Shown in pieces: positions 1 to 8,627 of a stretch of 64,000 nucleotides of DNA. Where the stretch lies: positions 1 through 64,000 of the forward strand of contig CABUKD010000004.1 of NCBI GenBank assembly GCA_902492105.1, given 5' to 3'. How positions within the stretch are numbered: position 1 is the first letter of the stretch; each line of letters begins with the position of its first letter. Made by a program: the position numbers and the translations under genes. The notes under the pieces are model-generated. The model ran no database searches. It had not been told where the DNA came from and worked only from the letters and a program-made list of their open reading frames with translations. The stretch comes from an uncultured Clostridium sp. (lineage in GTDB: Bacteria > Bacillota > Clostridia > TANB77 > CAG-508).

Positions 1-16
1 TAAGACTTATTTGTTC

Positions 17-97
17 AAACCCCAGAAAAAATTTCTGGGGTTTGTCAACAGTCTGATAAGAAACTGTGCGAGGCGTAAACGCCTCGCACAGTTTCTT
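17..97 (-). terminator. Two tandem hairpins after gerW
   Basis: Two perfect inverted repeats lie just past the gerW stop codon. One is at 58-97, an 18-bp GC-rich stem with a 4-nt loop. The other is at 17-43, a 12-bp stem around CCCCAGAAA. Neither is followed by a long T-run on the minus strand, so intrinsic termination is likely but not certain. Each could also be a small dispersed palindrome. Confidence 0.55.
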
Positions 98-99
98 GT

Positions 100-750
100 T
101 TATTCATCATATGGTCTATTTTCCAAATTTTCGTCTGTTTCATCATATTCGTATTCATAAGTTGGCTGCTGTGACATATTATCATTTCTAGGTATTCTAG
201 TTCTTCTAGGTCTTGTTTTGTTTATTATATTATTAGTTTCTTGCTCTGCTAAATCATCTAAAGTTTCTTTTAATTCTCTTCTTGCCTTTTCTTTATTTTT
301 CATTTCTTCTTTCTTTTCTTCTTTCTTATTCTGCATTGTTTTATTTAATAAGCTATTTACTTTTTCCATTAAATCTGGTACATAGTCTAAAAGTCTATCT
401 ACAGAAGAGCAGTGTTCAATTGGTAATAATTTTACATTATTAGGTTGTACTACTAAAAACGCCACTGGTGAAATAGATACACCTGCTCCACTTCCTCCAC
501 CAAATGGAAGCCTATATTGAATTGCTTCTTCTTTTTCCTTTTTAGTATACTCATTAATGGTTTCTCCTTTGAATTCACTGCCTCCTGCTGCAAATCCAAA
601 TCCCACTTTAGAAATAGGAATAATTATAATATTGTTGGAGGTTTCAATTGGTTCCCCTATAATGGTATTGACGTCTATCATGTCTTGAATACTATTCATA
701 GCTGTAACCATAAGATTTTCTATTGGATGTTGTTCGTTCATTTTTCTCAC
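100..750 (-). CDS. gerW: GerW/YtfJ family sporulation protein
   Basis: This protein belongs to the YtfJ (GerW) family, a spore protein needed for normal germination in Bacillus. The hallmark core is visible: HPIENLM near the N-terminus, then MIDVNTIIGEPIET, the IPISKVGFGFAAGGSEF block at about residues 45-61, and the glycine-rich FGGGSGAGVSISPVAFLVV segment at about 83-101. At 216 aa it is longer than the usual ~150 aa because of a charged Lys/Glu coiled-coil-like tail and a Tyr/Glu-rich end. Translation may start at GTG 750, which has AAAGGA close upstream, or at ATG 741. It overlaps the end of the upstream DUF2953 gene by about 50-60 nt, which indicates translational coupling. The ytfI-ytfJ pairing is the same as in Bacillus. 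Confidence 0.93.
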   Translation of the reverse strand: MRKMNEQHPIENLMVTAMNSIQDMIDVNTIIGEPIETSNNIIIIPISKVGFGFAAGGSEFKGETINEYTKKEKEEAIQYRLPFGGGSGAGVSISPVAFLVVQPNNVKLLPIEHCSSVDRLLDYVPDLMEKVNSLLNKTMQNKKEEKKEEMKNKEKARRELKETLDDLAEQETNNIINKTRPRRTRIPRNDNMSQQPTYEYEYDETDENLENRPYDE

Positions 751-1414
751 TTTTTCCTTTCTTTACAAAAATATATATTACATTTATAATATGTACCATT
801 TTAAATTCAATTATACAATTAAAGTTAATTTGGTATAAATTTTTTTGTAAATAAATAGGGTTTATGCTATATTGATAATTTTCCTTTTTCCATTCTTTTG
901 TAAAATGAGGTAATAAAATAGAAATAATAGAGGCTATGCTTGCAACAGTAAAAGCAGTACTTATAGGACTTTTAAGTCCTATACTTGCTTGCAAATTCAA
1001 ATAAGATATTTTCGGTTTCAGTTTTGGAAAAATTTTTAAGTCCTCTAATTTAAAGTCTTGTTCTAATTTTTTGATGTCAATTCTTTCTAAATGCATTTTG
1101 GTATAAAGGTCTTTCACTCGTTTTTTGTTTAAAGTAATTTTAAGCCAATTAAATTTGCCAATAAATAAAAAGAATATTACTTTTTCAATTTGCCTTTGAG
1201 AATAATTTTGTATTTTATCTTCTTGTTCTTTTAAAAATGATTTGAACTCTTCTTGTTTTGTTGGTTTTTCGGATGCCGGCTTTGTATTAAAAGTTTTTTC
1301 TATGTTGGAAACAAAAAGGTTTTGCACTTCTATTTTTAAAGTTGAAATAACAATAAGTAAAGTGAGTAAAAGTAGAAAAATAAGAATAGTAAGCAAAATT
1401 AAAACTAATATCAT
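692..1414 (-). CDS. ytfI: DUF2953 (YtfI-like) membrane-anchored protein
   Basis: The protein has one N-terminal hydrophobic helix (about 20 residues, rich in I/L/V). A basic soluble region follows, and then the motif KISYLNLQASIGLKSPISTAF with a C-terminal NPIYLQKNLYQINFNCIIEF strand pattern typical of DUF2953. Its function is unknown, but the family is regularly found beside ytfJ/gerW in spore formers, and that is the layout here. ATG 1414 is preferred over GTG 1423 because AAGGAG lies 8 nt before the ATG and would abut the GTG. The assignment rests on neighbourhood plus the C-terminal pattern. Confidence 0.75.
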   Translation of the reverse strand: MILVLILLTILIFLLLLTLLIVISTLKIEVQNLFVSNIEKTFNTKPASEKPTKQEEFKSFLKEQEDKIQNYSQRQIEKVIFFLFIGKFNWLKITLNKKRVKDLYTKMHLERIDIKKLEQDFKLEDLKIFPKLKPKISYLNLQASIGLKSPISTAFTVASIASIISILLPHFTKEWKKENYQYSINPIYLQKNLYQINFNCIIEFKMVHIINVIYIFVKKGKSEKNERTTSNRKSYGYSYE

Positions 1415-1481
1415 TATGCCCACTCCTTTTTAGGCTATTTTGATATTAGTTTTTCCTTTTTTGTAAATTTTAAACATTTAC

Positions 1482-2234
1482 TTATGCTCTTTTTGCTTTT
1501 TCTACAGTAATATCTCCAAAAAGTTTTTCTTGGTTGGTAGTTACTTTACTTCTTCTAGATAATTCTAAAAGTCCTGTAAATGCTGTTACTACTTCTTGTT
1601 TATTACATTTTTTTGCAGAAAAAAGTCTATTAAATACAAATTTTTTATGACGAATTAATTCTTTAAACATTACTTTTACTTTGCTTTCTACTGTATAAGT
1701 ATCTGTAATTGCAATTTTTTCAATATTTTTTGCATTTTGATTTAGTTTTTGAGCATTTTTTTGAATTAAGGCTTCATAAGTTTGAGAAATGATTTCTTTA
1801 TGATAATTTGGTTCTAATTTTTGTTTTGGTAATTGTATTACTTCTGGACCTTTAAAAACCTTTTTGCTGTTTTCTTCTAAACATTCTTTTAGTTTTTTTG
1901 TAATTTCTTTGTATTTTTTATATTCTACAATTCTTCTTAATAGTTCCTCTTCTGTTAATTCTTTTTCTTCCTCAACTACGTTTGGGAGAAGTGTTTTAGA
2001 TTTTAAATATAACAAAGTAGATGCCATAATTAAAAACTCACTTGCAATTTCCAAGTTCATTTCTTCCATTGCATTTAAATAAGCAATATATTGATCTGTA
2101 ATTTCACTAATTTTAATATCACAAATATCCATTTTATTTTTATCAATTAAATGACATAATAAATCTAATGGTCCTTCAAAATTTTCTATTTTAATCTTAT
2201 ATTGATTTGTTTCTAATGTTAATACATTTTGCAT
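1482..2234 (-). CDS. scpA: Segregation and condensation protein A
   Basis: ScpA is the kleisin subunit that bridges SMC heads in the bacterial condensin that compacts and segregates chromosomes. At 250 aa it has normal length. The diagnostic N-terminal block is present: FEGPLDLLCHLIDKNKMDI at about residues 19-37, followed by ISEITDQYIAYL. A C-terminal winged-helix region follows (VKVMFKELIRHKKFVFNRLFS, then TAFTGLLELSRRS). ScpB, its usual downstream partner, is not next to it: the following gene is the YtfI-like protein. ScpB must therefore be elsewhere in the genome or have been lost. Confidence 0.95.
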   Translation of the reverse strand: MQNVLTLETNQYKIKIENFEGPLDLLCHLIDKNKMDICDIKISEITDQYIAYLNAMEEMNLEIASEFLIMASTLLYLKSKTLLPNVVEEEKELTEEELLRRIVEYKKYKEITKKLKECLEENSKKVFKGPEVIQLPKQKLEPNYHKEIISQTYEALIQKNAQKLNQNAKNIEKIAITDTYTVESKVKVMFKELIRHKKFVFNRLFSAKKCNKQEVVTAFTGLLELSRRSKVTTNQEKLFGDITVEKAKRA

Positions 2235-2355
2235 TTTTCTTTCCCTACTTTTTTATTTTTCTCAATTTAGTTTTTTTCTTTTTGTATTTCGTTTATTTTT
2301 AGCAAATTCAATTATTACTTGAAACTAAATTTTTTTATGTTTTAGCTAATATATT

Positions 2356-2805
2356 TTAATCTAACTCTTCTTTGGCTGTTCCTATGGTTTCTCTACTATA
2401 ACCTTTTTTATATAAAAAAGCTTCTATTTCTTCTGGCTGCATTTGTAACTGCTTTTTTAGTATTATTTTTTTTGCACAGCTAATTTCATATTGCTCTAAT
2501 TCTTCTTCATGTTCCATAAAATATGTTTCTATCATATCACTTTCTAAGCCTTTTGTATAGAGTTTATTTTTCATTTCTTTAATAGACATAGTTTTAATAG
2601 CTAAAAATTCTTTTATTGCTCTTTCTATATAATTGTGGTCATTTAAATATCCATTTTCTTTTAAATTTTCTATTACATCATCTAACAAATTTTCATCTAA
2701 AGAAGAAGAGAACTTTTGTCTTACTTCTTTTTCTGTTCTCTTCTTAAATAGAATATATTTTAGTACTTTTGTTTTAGCATTATCAAATTCTTCTACACTA
2801 TACAA
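2356..2805 (-). CDS. recX: Regulatory protein RecX
   Basis: RecX binds RecA filaments and modulates their activity. The protein is 149 aa with the repeated three-helix RecX pattern: AKTKVLKYILFKKRTEKEVRQKF, then VIENLKENGYLNDHNYIERAIKEF, then IKEMKNKLYTKGLESDMIETYF. It lies 14 nt after recA. Its ribosome-binding site AAAGGAG overlaps the recA stop codon, and the start is TTG at 2805, so it is translationally coupled to recA. Confidence 0.92.
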   Translation of the reverse strand: MYSVEEFDNAKTKVLKYILFKKRTEKEVRQKFSSSLDENLLDDVIENLKENGYLNDHNYIERAIKEFLAIKTMSIKEMKNKLYTKGLESDMIETYFMEHEEELEQYEISCAKKIILKKQLQMQPEEIEAFLYKKGYSRETIGTAKEELD

Positions 2806-2819
2806 TTTTTCTAGCTCCT

Positions 2820-3884
2820 TTATTCTTCTGTTTCTGGTTCCTTTTCTTGTTCCTCGTCTATTACTTCGTCACCTAAACTTTTTTCAAAAGCAGCAGCATA
2901 ATTTTCTCTTATTTTTGTTTCAATTTCTTTTGCTACTTCTGGATTTTCTGCTAAATATGCTTTTGCATTTTCTCTACCTTGACCAATTCTAGTACCTTGA
3001 TAACTAAACCAAGAACCACTTTTTTCTATAAGGTCTAAATTAACTGCAATATCTAAAATATTGCCTTCTTTGGAAACACCTTTACCATAGATAATATCAA
3101 ATTCCGCTTCTCTAAATGGTGGAGCAACTTTATTTTTTACTACTTTTACTCTGGTACGATTTCCAATTACTTCTCCATCTTGTTTTAAACTTTCTACTCT
3201 TCTAATGTCTAATCTAACAGAAGCATAAAATTTTAAAGCTCTACCACCAGGAGTTGTTTCTGGATTACCAAACATAACCCCTACTTTTTCTCTTAATTGA
3301 TTAATAAATACAATAACACATTTAGATTTATTAATAACACCTGCTAATTTTCTTAATGCTTGTGACATAAGCCTTGCTTGTAAACCTACATGAGAATCTC
3401 CCATGTCTCCATCTATTTCTGCTTTTGGTACTAATGCTGCAACAGAGTCTACTACAATAATATCTAATGCACCGCTTCTTACTAAAGCTTCTGCAATTTC
3501 TAGTGCTTGTTCACCTGTATCTGGTTGAGATACAATTAAATTATCTATATCTACACCTAAATGTTTTGCATAAACAGGATCTAATGCATGTTCTGCATCT
3601 ATAAAAGCTGCTTCTCCTCCCATTTTTTGTGCTTCTGCAATCATATGTAAAGCAATTGTTGTTTTTCCAGAAGATTCTGGACCAAATACTTCTATAATTC
3701 TTCCTCTAGGAATACCGCCAATACCTAAAGCAATATCTAGGCTTAAAGCTCCTGTTGGAATAGCTTCTACATTCATTGCTGTATAATCTCCTAATTTCAT
3801 AACAGAACCTTTGCCAAATTGTTTTTCTATTTGACCTAATGCTGCTTCCAACGCTTTCATTTTTTCTGAATTTTCATTACTCAT
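2820..3884 (-). CDS. recA: Recombinase RecA
   Basis: RecA is the DNA strand-exchange recombinase and the co-protease of the SOS response. It is 354 aa and full length. The Walker A motif GPESSGKT is at residues 68-75. [16 protein letters not shown] follows, then the L1/L2 loop regions with [17 protein letters not shown], and an acidic C-terminal tail ([11 protein letters not shown]). Transcription comes from a strong promoter with a LexA-like site just upstream, and recX follows in the same operon. Confidence 0.99.
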   Translation of the reverse strand: MSNENSEKMKALEAALGQIEKQFGKGSVMKLGDYTAMNVEAIPTGALSLDIALGIGGIPRGRIIEVFGPESSGKTTIALHMIAEAQKMGGEAAFIDAEHALDPVYAKHLGVDIDNLIVSQPDTGEQALEIAEALVRSGALDIIVVDSVAALVPKAEIDGDMGDSHVGLQARLMSQALRKLAGVINKSKCVIVFINQLREKVGVMFGNPETTPGGRALKFYASVRLDIRRVESLKQDGEVIGNRTRVKVVKNKVAPPFREAEFDIIYGKGVSKEGNILDIAVNLDLIEKSGSWFSYQGTRIGQGRENAKAYLAENPEVAKEIETKIRENYAAAFEKSLGDEVIDEEQEKEPETEE

Positions 3885-3952
3885 TTCTTTTTTCCTCCTA
3901 ATAAATGTTTATTTTCACTTTATTTTTAATTTTCGTTTATTTAATATTTCTA

Positions 3953-3999
3953 TAAACGTTTGTTTGTGTTTATTATACCTTATTATTTTTATTTGTCAA
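3953..3999 (-). promoter_or_regulatory. recA promoter with LexA-like operator
   Basis: Read on the minus strand, a perfect -35 TTGACA (3994-3999) is followed after 16 nt by a perfect -10 TATAAT (3972-3977). Immediately downstream is CAAACAAACGTTTA (3953-3966). This matches the Gram-positive SOS box pattern CGAACNNNNGTTCG at the central AAC-N4-GTT. Its position over the transcription start suits a LexA repressor site. The promoter is clear; the operator is an inference from its location and partial match. Confidence 0.75.
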
Positions 4000-4036
4000 G
4001 CATTTTTTTATTTTTTATTAATATTCTACCATTATT

Positions 4037-4172
4037 GTTACAATTCACAGACTGTAATTTATTTTATGTAACTGATATATATGTATTTTTATTTAAGTCT
4101 TAAGTTGGGGGACGTAATAAAAATACATATATATCAGTTACACAAGTAATATCCATATCTGTGAATTGTAAC
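4037..4172. repeat. MITE-like 136-bp interrupted palindrome
   Basis: This gap between the recA promoter and the SBP gene holds a long interrupted inverted repeat. The outer arms GTTACAATTCACAG (4037-4050) and CTGTGAATTGTAAC (4159-4172) are perfect. The inner arms 4068-4093 and 4116-4141 are perfect over 26 bp and start at GTAACTG. The central loop is AAGTCTTAAGTTGGGGGACGT. Next to it lies CTATGGGACGAGCTTATGAAAA (about 4190-4211), which recurs near 21419, and a partial copy of the GGACGTAATAAAA core recurs near 53563. No coding capacity is seen. It looks like a small non-autonomous mobile or structured element. Confidence 0.7.
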
Positions 4173-4258
4173 CCCCATTATTCACAAGCCTATGGGACGA
4201 GCTTATGAAAAAAAGAAAATATATTATAGTAACTCAAGTTATAAAAGCTAATAAACTT

Positions 4259-5848
4259 TTACTGCCTATACCACTCCTCTAAATGATAATAAATAGAATA
4301 ATTGTTAGGATCAACTTCTCCCATTAAACTTGCACTATATGCTACAATGTCTTGATTACGATATAGTCCAATATATGGGACTTCTTTTTGATAAATTTCT
4401 AGTATTCTTTTATACTTTTCTTTTTGTAAATTTTCTTCTGTAATATTATTTAATTCTTGCAAAATTTGCTTTATTTCTTCATTCTCGTAATTCGCTAAGT
4501 TACTTTCTCCTAAAAAGCCAGAAAGGTCAGGAGAAAGAGATGTATTCACCCCGGTAAGAAGAATTTCATATTGATGGTTGGCAAGATATTTTTGATACTG
4601 TGTATCTGATATTTGTTCAATAGAAACTTTAATACCTACATTTTCTAACTCTTTTTTTATTTCTTCTGCTATTTTTACTCTGGTTTCATCACTTTTTCTC
4701 ACAGATAAAGTAAAATTAAGTGTTTTTGTTCTGCCTTCAATTTCTTTTTGCCATATTCCATATTCATAGCTCCATCCTGCATTTTCTAAAGTTTCTTTTG
4801 CTTTTTCTGTATTGCTTTCTTGCTTTACATTTATCTCATTTAATAAATAGGATTTAGTATCTAATGGGAAATAAGACGCTATTGCTTGGTCTTCTAATAC
4901 AGATGCTACAATTTTTTCTTGATTAATGCTAAGGCTAATAGCTTTTCTTACTTCTTGATACTGTAAAATAGTATCCTGGCAATTCATTGCTAAATAATCA
5001 TATTCTCTATTTCCATACACTTTTTTGCCATAGCCCATACTTCCAATATATTCTTCTATATTATGATTTGCTGTATGGAAAAAGTCAATATTTCCTAATT
5101 TAAACTCATTATATACTTCTCCCATAGTATCATACAAAAATATTTCTATGGTTTTCATATTTTGATTGTTTAAATTACTTTCCCTATAATTATTGTTTCT
5201 AGTTAGTTCTATACTATCTTTTGTCATTTTTGTAATTTGATATTTTCCTGTTCCTACAGGAATTTGCGTAGATTTTTCTAAGTCTTGCTTTTTATATTGT
5301 TTTGAAGAAATAATAGGGAAAATTAAATTATATTCATAAAATGGGATTGCCTTATTTAGTTCTATTCTTATGGTATGTTCATCTACAATTTCTACCTTAC
5401 TAATTTCTTTTACATTTTCTATATAAATAGAATTTGTAGTTTTTTGCAATGTTTCTATGGAAAATTTAACATCTTCTGCTGTAAAGTCACTACCATCTTG
5501 CCATTTTACATTTTCTTTTAATTTAACAACATAACTTTTGTCTCCTACTTTTGACCATTCTTGTGCTAAACAAGTAGTAATATGATAGTCCTGGGTAATA
5601 GTAAGTAGTGGTTCAAAAATTAATTGATCTAAATAGAGAATTTCTCGGTTTTGTGTAAGATATGGATGGATATTATCATAGTCTGAAATACCTAATCGCA
5701 TATTGGTAATCATATTTACTGTTTCATAAGTAATTTCTTGGTTTTCTTCTTGTTCCTGAAAAGGATTTTGCAAAAGGAAATAAACTACTCCTGCTATAAT
5801 AAACAAAATAAATAAAATGATTATTATTTTTATAGAGTTTGACTTCAT
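4259..5848 (-). CDS. Membrane-anchored family 5 extracellular solute-binding protein
   Basis: This protein resembles OppA/DppA-type substrate-binding proteins (SBP_bac_5) of peptide ABC transporters. It is 529 aa. It begins with one uncleaved-looking transmembrane helix (residues 7-27) and has no lipobox cysteine, so it is probably tethered by that helix. Family landmarks are LFEPLLTITQDYHI-like and LAQEWSKVGDKSYVVKLKENVKWQDG at about residues 95-119, and DFTAEDVKFSIETL. The usual DppBCDF permease and ATPase genes are not adjacent, so it is an orphan. It may serve a remote permease or act as a sensor. The substrate is not predictable from the sequence. Confidence 0.85.
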   Translation of the reverse strand: MKSNSIKIIIILFILFIIAGVVYFLLQNPFQEQEENQEITYETVNMITNMRLGISDYDNIHPYLTQNREILYLDQLIFEPLLTITQDYHITTCLAQEWSKVGDKSYVVKLKENVKWQDGSDFTAEDVKFSIETLQKTTNSIYIENVKEISKVEIVDEHTIRIELNKAIPFYEYNLIFPIISSKQYKKQDLEKSTQIPVGTGKYQITKMTKDSIELTRNNNYRESNLNNQNMKTIEIFLYDTMGEVYNEFKLGNIDFFHTANHNIEEYIGSMGYGKKVYGNREYDYLAMNCQDTILQYQEVRKAISLSINQEKIVASVLEDQAIASYFPLDTKSYLLNEINVKQESNTEKAKETLENAGWSYEYGIWQKEIEGRTKTLNFTLSVRKSDETRVKIAEEIKKELENVGIKVSIEQISDTQYQKYLANHQYEILLTGVNTSLSPDLSGFLGESNLANYENEEIKQILQELNNITEENLQKEKYKRILEIYQKEVPYIGLYRNQDIVAYSASLMGEVDPNNYSIYYHLEEWYRQ

Positions 5849-5930
5849 GTATCTCTCCTTGTAAATATTCCTAGTTGTTTTATTATTGTTGTTATCATAT
5901 ACTATCTTTCCACTTTTTGCAATTATTCAT

Positions 5931-5965
5931 ACAAAAAAAGCACAAAAATATTGTTATTTTTGTGC
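5931..5965 (-). terminator. Rho-independent terminator downstream of spoVS
   Basis: An 11-bp stem GCACAAAAATA/TATTTTTGTGC (5940-5950 and 5955-5965) with a 4-nt loop is followed on the minus strand by seven Ts. It lies about 140 nt past the spoVS stop. Confidence 0.85.
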
Positions 5966-6101
5966 CCTATATAAATATGGTTTACCCATTAAACCTATTT
6001 TTTTACTTTATAACCTAGTATTAATTTTCTTTTTGTTTTTTAGCTTTTAATCTTTTATCTTTTTATCATTTTATCTTGTTTTTATACTTTGATTTTGCCT
6101 A

Positions 6102-6365
6102 CTATTTTCTACTTTCTACAATTAATTTAATACCAGTTCTGTCCTCCCCTTCTACTTCTACTTCTGCAAATGCTGGTATGCATACTAAATCTACTCCTGC
6201 TGGTGCTACAAACCCTCTTGCAATTGCAATAGCCTTTACTGCTTGATTTAATGCTCCTGCCCCAATTGCCTGCATTTCTGCCTTATTTGATTCTTTTACC
6301 AAACCAGCTATTGCTCCTGCTACTGAATTTGGATTTGATTTTGATGAGATTTTTAAAACTTCCAT
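6102..6365 (-). CDS. spoVS: Stage V sporulation protein S
   Basis: SpoVS is a small Alba-like protein that affects septation and coat assembly during sporulation. At 87 aa it has the family's standard length. The whole sequence fits: MEVLKISSKSNPNSVAGAIA, then AIGAGALNQAVKAIAIARGF, and the C-terminal GIKLIVESRK. It is probably transcribed with or after ymdB upstream, as in Bacillus, where ymdB and spoVS are neighbours. Confidence 0.98.
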   Translation of the reverse strand: MEVLKISSKSNPNSVAGAIAGLVKESNKAEMQAIGAGALNQAVKAIAIARGFVAPAGVDLVCIPAFAEVEVEGEDRTGIKLIVESRK

Positions 6366-6495
6366 TTTTGCCTCCTATAATTTATTTTTTTGTTTCGCGA
6401 ACAATTATATTTATATTATATTTTTCTTTTTTTGTCTAGTATTTTTTGGAAAAAAGTGGAAGTTTTTATCGCCATTTTTTTACATTTTTTGTCAT

Positions 6496-7269
6496 CTATT
6501 TTAAGAAAATTCTTTCTATTTCACAAATGTGACCATTTTCTTCATTTAATTCAAAAATACATCCATTAAAAATACATTCGCCTTCTGCTAATTTGTACCT
6601 CTCTGGAAGAGAAGTTAAAAATCTTTTTACAGAAGCCTCTACTTCCATACCTATTACAGAAGTTTTTGGACCTGTCATACCTAAATCTGTAATATAGCCC
6701 ATTCCTTTTTGTGTGATTTCTTCATCTGCAGTTTGCACATGGGTGTGAGTTCCTACTAAAATAGAAACTTTTCCATCTAAAAAATATTTCATAGCAATTT
6801 TTTCAGCAGTAGCTTCTGCATGGAAATCTACCACAAAAAAATCTACCTCTGATTTTATTTTTTCTATTAATTCATCTACTACTGTAAAAGGATTTTCAGA
6901 TAAAACATTCATATCTGTTCTACCAATTAGATTTATAACTGCTATTTTTTTGTTATTGCACTCATAAACTCCATATCCTTTACCTACCACACCTTTTGAG
7001 TAATTTGCCGGTCTAATTAGTTTTGGATGATCTATAAAAGTAAAAATATCTTTTTTAGCCCAAGTATGATTTCCCATAGTTACACAGTCAAGAGGTAGTT
7101 TTAATAACTCGTTCCATGTTTTAAAAGTAAGTCCCATTCCTCCTGCTGCATTTTCTCCATTGACTACTACAAAATCAATATTTTTTTCTGCTTTTAGCTT
7201 TGGCAATATTTGTTTTACTTTATCTAAGCCATTTTCTCCTATAATATCTCCAACCATTAATATTTTCAT
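6496..7269 (-). CDS. ymdB: YmdB metallophosphoesterase (2',3'-cyclic nucleotide phosphodiesterase)
   Basis: YmdB is a dinuclear metal phosphodiesterase that acts on 2',3'-cAMP and controls biofilm and motility decisions in Bacillus. Metal-binding motifs are visible: GDIIGENG at the N-terminus, NGENAAGG, MGNHTWAKKDIF, VDFHAEATAEK and VGTHTHVQTADE. ATG 7269 is chosen because the family starts at MKILMVGDIIG. An in-frame extension to 7293 would contain a CGG codon, which native genes here avoid. The pairing with spoVS is conserved. Confidence 0.95.
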   Translation of the reverse strand: MKILMVGDIIGENGLDKVKQILPKLKAEKNIDFVVVNGENAAGGMGLTFKTWNELLKLPLDCVTMGNHTWAKKDIFTFIDHPKLIRPANYSKGVVGKGYGVYECNNKKIAVINLIGRTDMNVLSENPFTVVDELIEKIKSEVDFFVVDFHAEATAEKIAMKYFLDGKVSILVGTHTHVQTADEEITQKGMGYITDLGMTGPKTSVIGMEVEASVKRFLTSLPERYKLAEGECIFNGCIFELNEENGHICEIERIFLK

Positions 7270-7293
7270 TTGTTGCTTCCGTCCTCGTATCAT

Positions 7294-7580
7294 ATATTTA
7301 GGTTTTTTTAAAGGCTACCTATAAACCTTTTTATTATCATACTATAAAATTTTTAAATGGTCAATTGCTTGTTACAAGCATTACTAATAATTATCTTTTT
7401 GTTTAAAATTATTGTTACAATTATAAGTTGTAAATAATCATTATTCTAAGATTGAAAAATTCTGCAAAAAAGCTAGATTTTTTATAAAAAATATTATAAA
7501 ATAAAAAAGGTGACTTTCTCATATGCACATGATTGTTTTACAATCCGCATAGTGCATTGAGTACCATTAATAAAACACAT
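7294..7580. other. Intergenic region before tRNA-Leu
   Basis: This AT-rich gap separates the divergently read ymdB and tRNA-Leu. It contains only short imperfect inverted repeats, for example GCTTGTTACAAGC near 7368. No convincing coding sequence or riboswitch was seen. Confidence 0.5.
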
Positions 7581-7665
7581 GCGAATATGCTGGAACTGGC
7601 AGACAGGCACGTTTGAGGGGCGTGTGCTTTATAGCGTGTGGGTTCAAGTCCCACTATTCGCACCA
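7581..7665 (+). tRNA. tRNA-Leu (anticodon GAG)
   Basis: This is a complete cloverleaf. The acceptor stem is GCGAATA/TATTCGC (7581-7587 and 7655-7661). The D arm contains TGGCAGAC. The anticodon stem CACGT/GCGTG encloses the loop TTGAGGG. A long class II variable arm and the T arm GTGGG-TTCAAGT-CCCAC follow, with encoded ACCA. The loop gives anticodon GAG, which reads CUC and CUU. It is one of the few plus-strand genes in this part of the window. Confidence 0.96.
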
Positions 7666-7669
7666 AAAA

Positions 7670-7698
7670 TTGTCAAAAATCTCCGTCCCCATTGACAA
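7670..7698. repeat. Dispersed repeat family C, copy 1
   Basis: A 29-bp element has inverted ends TTGTCAA and TTGACAA around a core CTCCGTCCCC. Near-identical copies lie at 37549-37577 and, in the opposite orientation, at 54652-54679. This copy starts right after the tRNA-Leu CCA end. Confidence 0.8.
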
Positions 7699-7731
7699 AA
7701 GAAAAAGCCCTAATTAGGGGCTTTTTCTTTT
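7697..7731. terminator. Bidirectional terminator between tRNA-Leu and the 188-aa gene
   Basis: A stem of A-rich/T-rich arms around AGCCC-TAATTA-GGGGCT is flanked by AAAAGAAAA on the left and TTTTTCTTTT on the right. It can terminate the tRNA on the plus strand and the convergent minus-strand gene. Confidence 0.85.
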
Positions 7732-7762
7732 GGAATTCTAATTTCATTTTTCAGAACCAAAA

Positions 7763-8329
7763 CTAAATGTTGTACAAATACAACAACTGAAGTAAATTTG
7801 AAAACTGCATCGCGGAAAAGTAACGGTTGTTTAGATAGTCCCTTGCCATAGCTTCAAGAATTCTCTGTTTTAAAGGTGAATTTTCAATGGTTCCCCTTGG
7901 AACCGTAATACCTTTAAGCTTTGGCTGTTCCAAAGCCATCCATGTTCCATTTTCATCTTTTTTAAAGGTCACAGGCTCTTTAATCATCTCACAGGCAACT
8001 GTGAATGCGATGTCAAAGTTTAGAAAAAGTACTTCCTTTGGTATATCTTCATCAAGCTTAAAACTAACTACTCTTTCTTGAATTAATGCCTTACACATGC
8101 AGGATGCTCTTATGAATGTATCTGCCGGTCCTACGATATCATGTTGATGAATATACTCCATTGTTTGATAATAACAAGCAAGATAATTATCTCCTTGGAT
8201 GCCTTGCAATATGGTTACATTGTACTTTTTCCGCACATCATCGTCAAGTTCTAATACTTTTTGTTCGGCAATGCCTTTTACAACTTCGTCAATATTTTCT
8301 TCCACAGGTCTAAGATATTTCATTTCCAT
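7763..8329 (-). CDS. Hypothetical protein of foreign appearance
   Basis: I do not recognise this 188-aa protein. It has no signal peptide or transmembrane segment and looks like a soluble alpha/beta protein. It contains a CMCKAL segment near residue 91, and a C-terminal helix ends in SNLLQLLYLYNI. Base composition and codon choice are visibly more GC-rich than in the neighbours (for example GCG, CGC and CTT codons). It carries an in-frame CGG codon (GTG CGG AAA, antisense of 8228-8236), which is almost unknown elsewhere in the window. Its position directly behind tRNA-Leu and its composition suggest horizontal acquisition. Confidence 0.7.
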   Translation of the reverse strand: MEMKYLRPVEENIDEVVKGIAEQKVLELDDDVRKKYNVTILQGIQGDNYLACYYQTMEYIHQHDIVGPADTFIRASCMCKALIQERVVSFKLDEDIPKEVLFLNFDIAFTVACEMIKEPVTFKKDENGTWMALEQPKLKGITVPRGTIENSPLKQRILEAMARDYLNNRYFSAMQFSNLLQLLYLYNI

Positions 8330-8627
8330 TATGTTTCCTCCACTCTAAAGTTTTATTGTGAATTTCTACAAAGGGAATCTTCCCTACTCATTTTTTAATT
8401 ATACCTCATTTTTCCAGAAATTGCAAATCTATTTAGTTTTTCTAGAATTATTCATCAAAATGATACAATTTCTACTGTAATTATGATGCAAATTTTTATT
8501 TATAAAAATCAAATTTACTCTAGGCATTGTATTTTTTCTATTTTATATGTTATACTAGATTTTGTTAATATAAGTTAGTAGTTTTTAATATACTAAAATC
8601 CATAACACAGAAAGGAATAATGTAAAA

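Noticed and set aside
7270..7293. Longer N-terminus for YmdB
   Set aside because: The family starts at MKILMVGDIIG, and the extension contains an in-frame CGG codon that native genes avoid.
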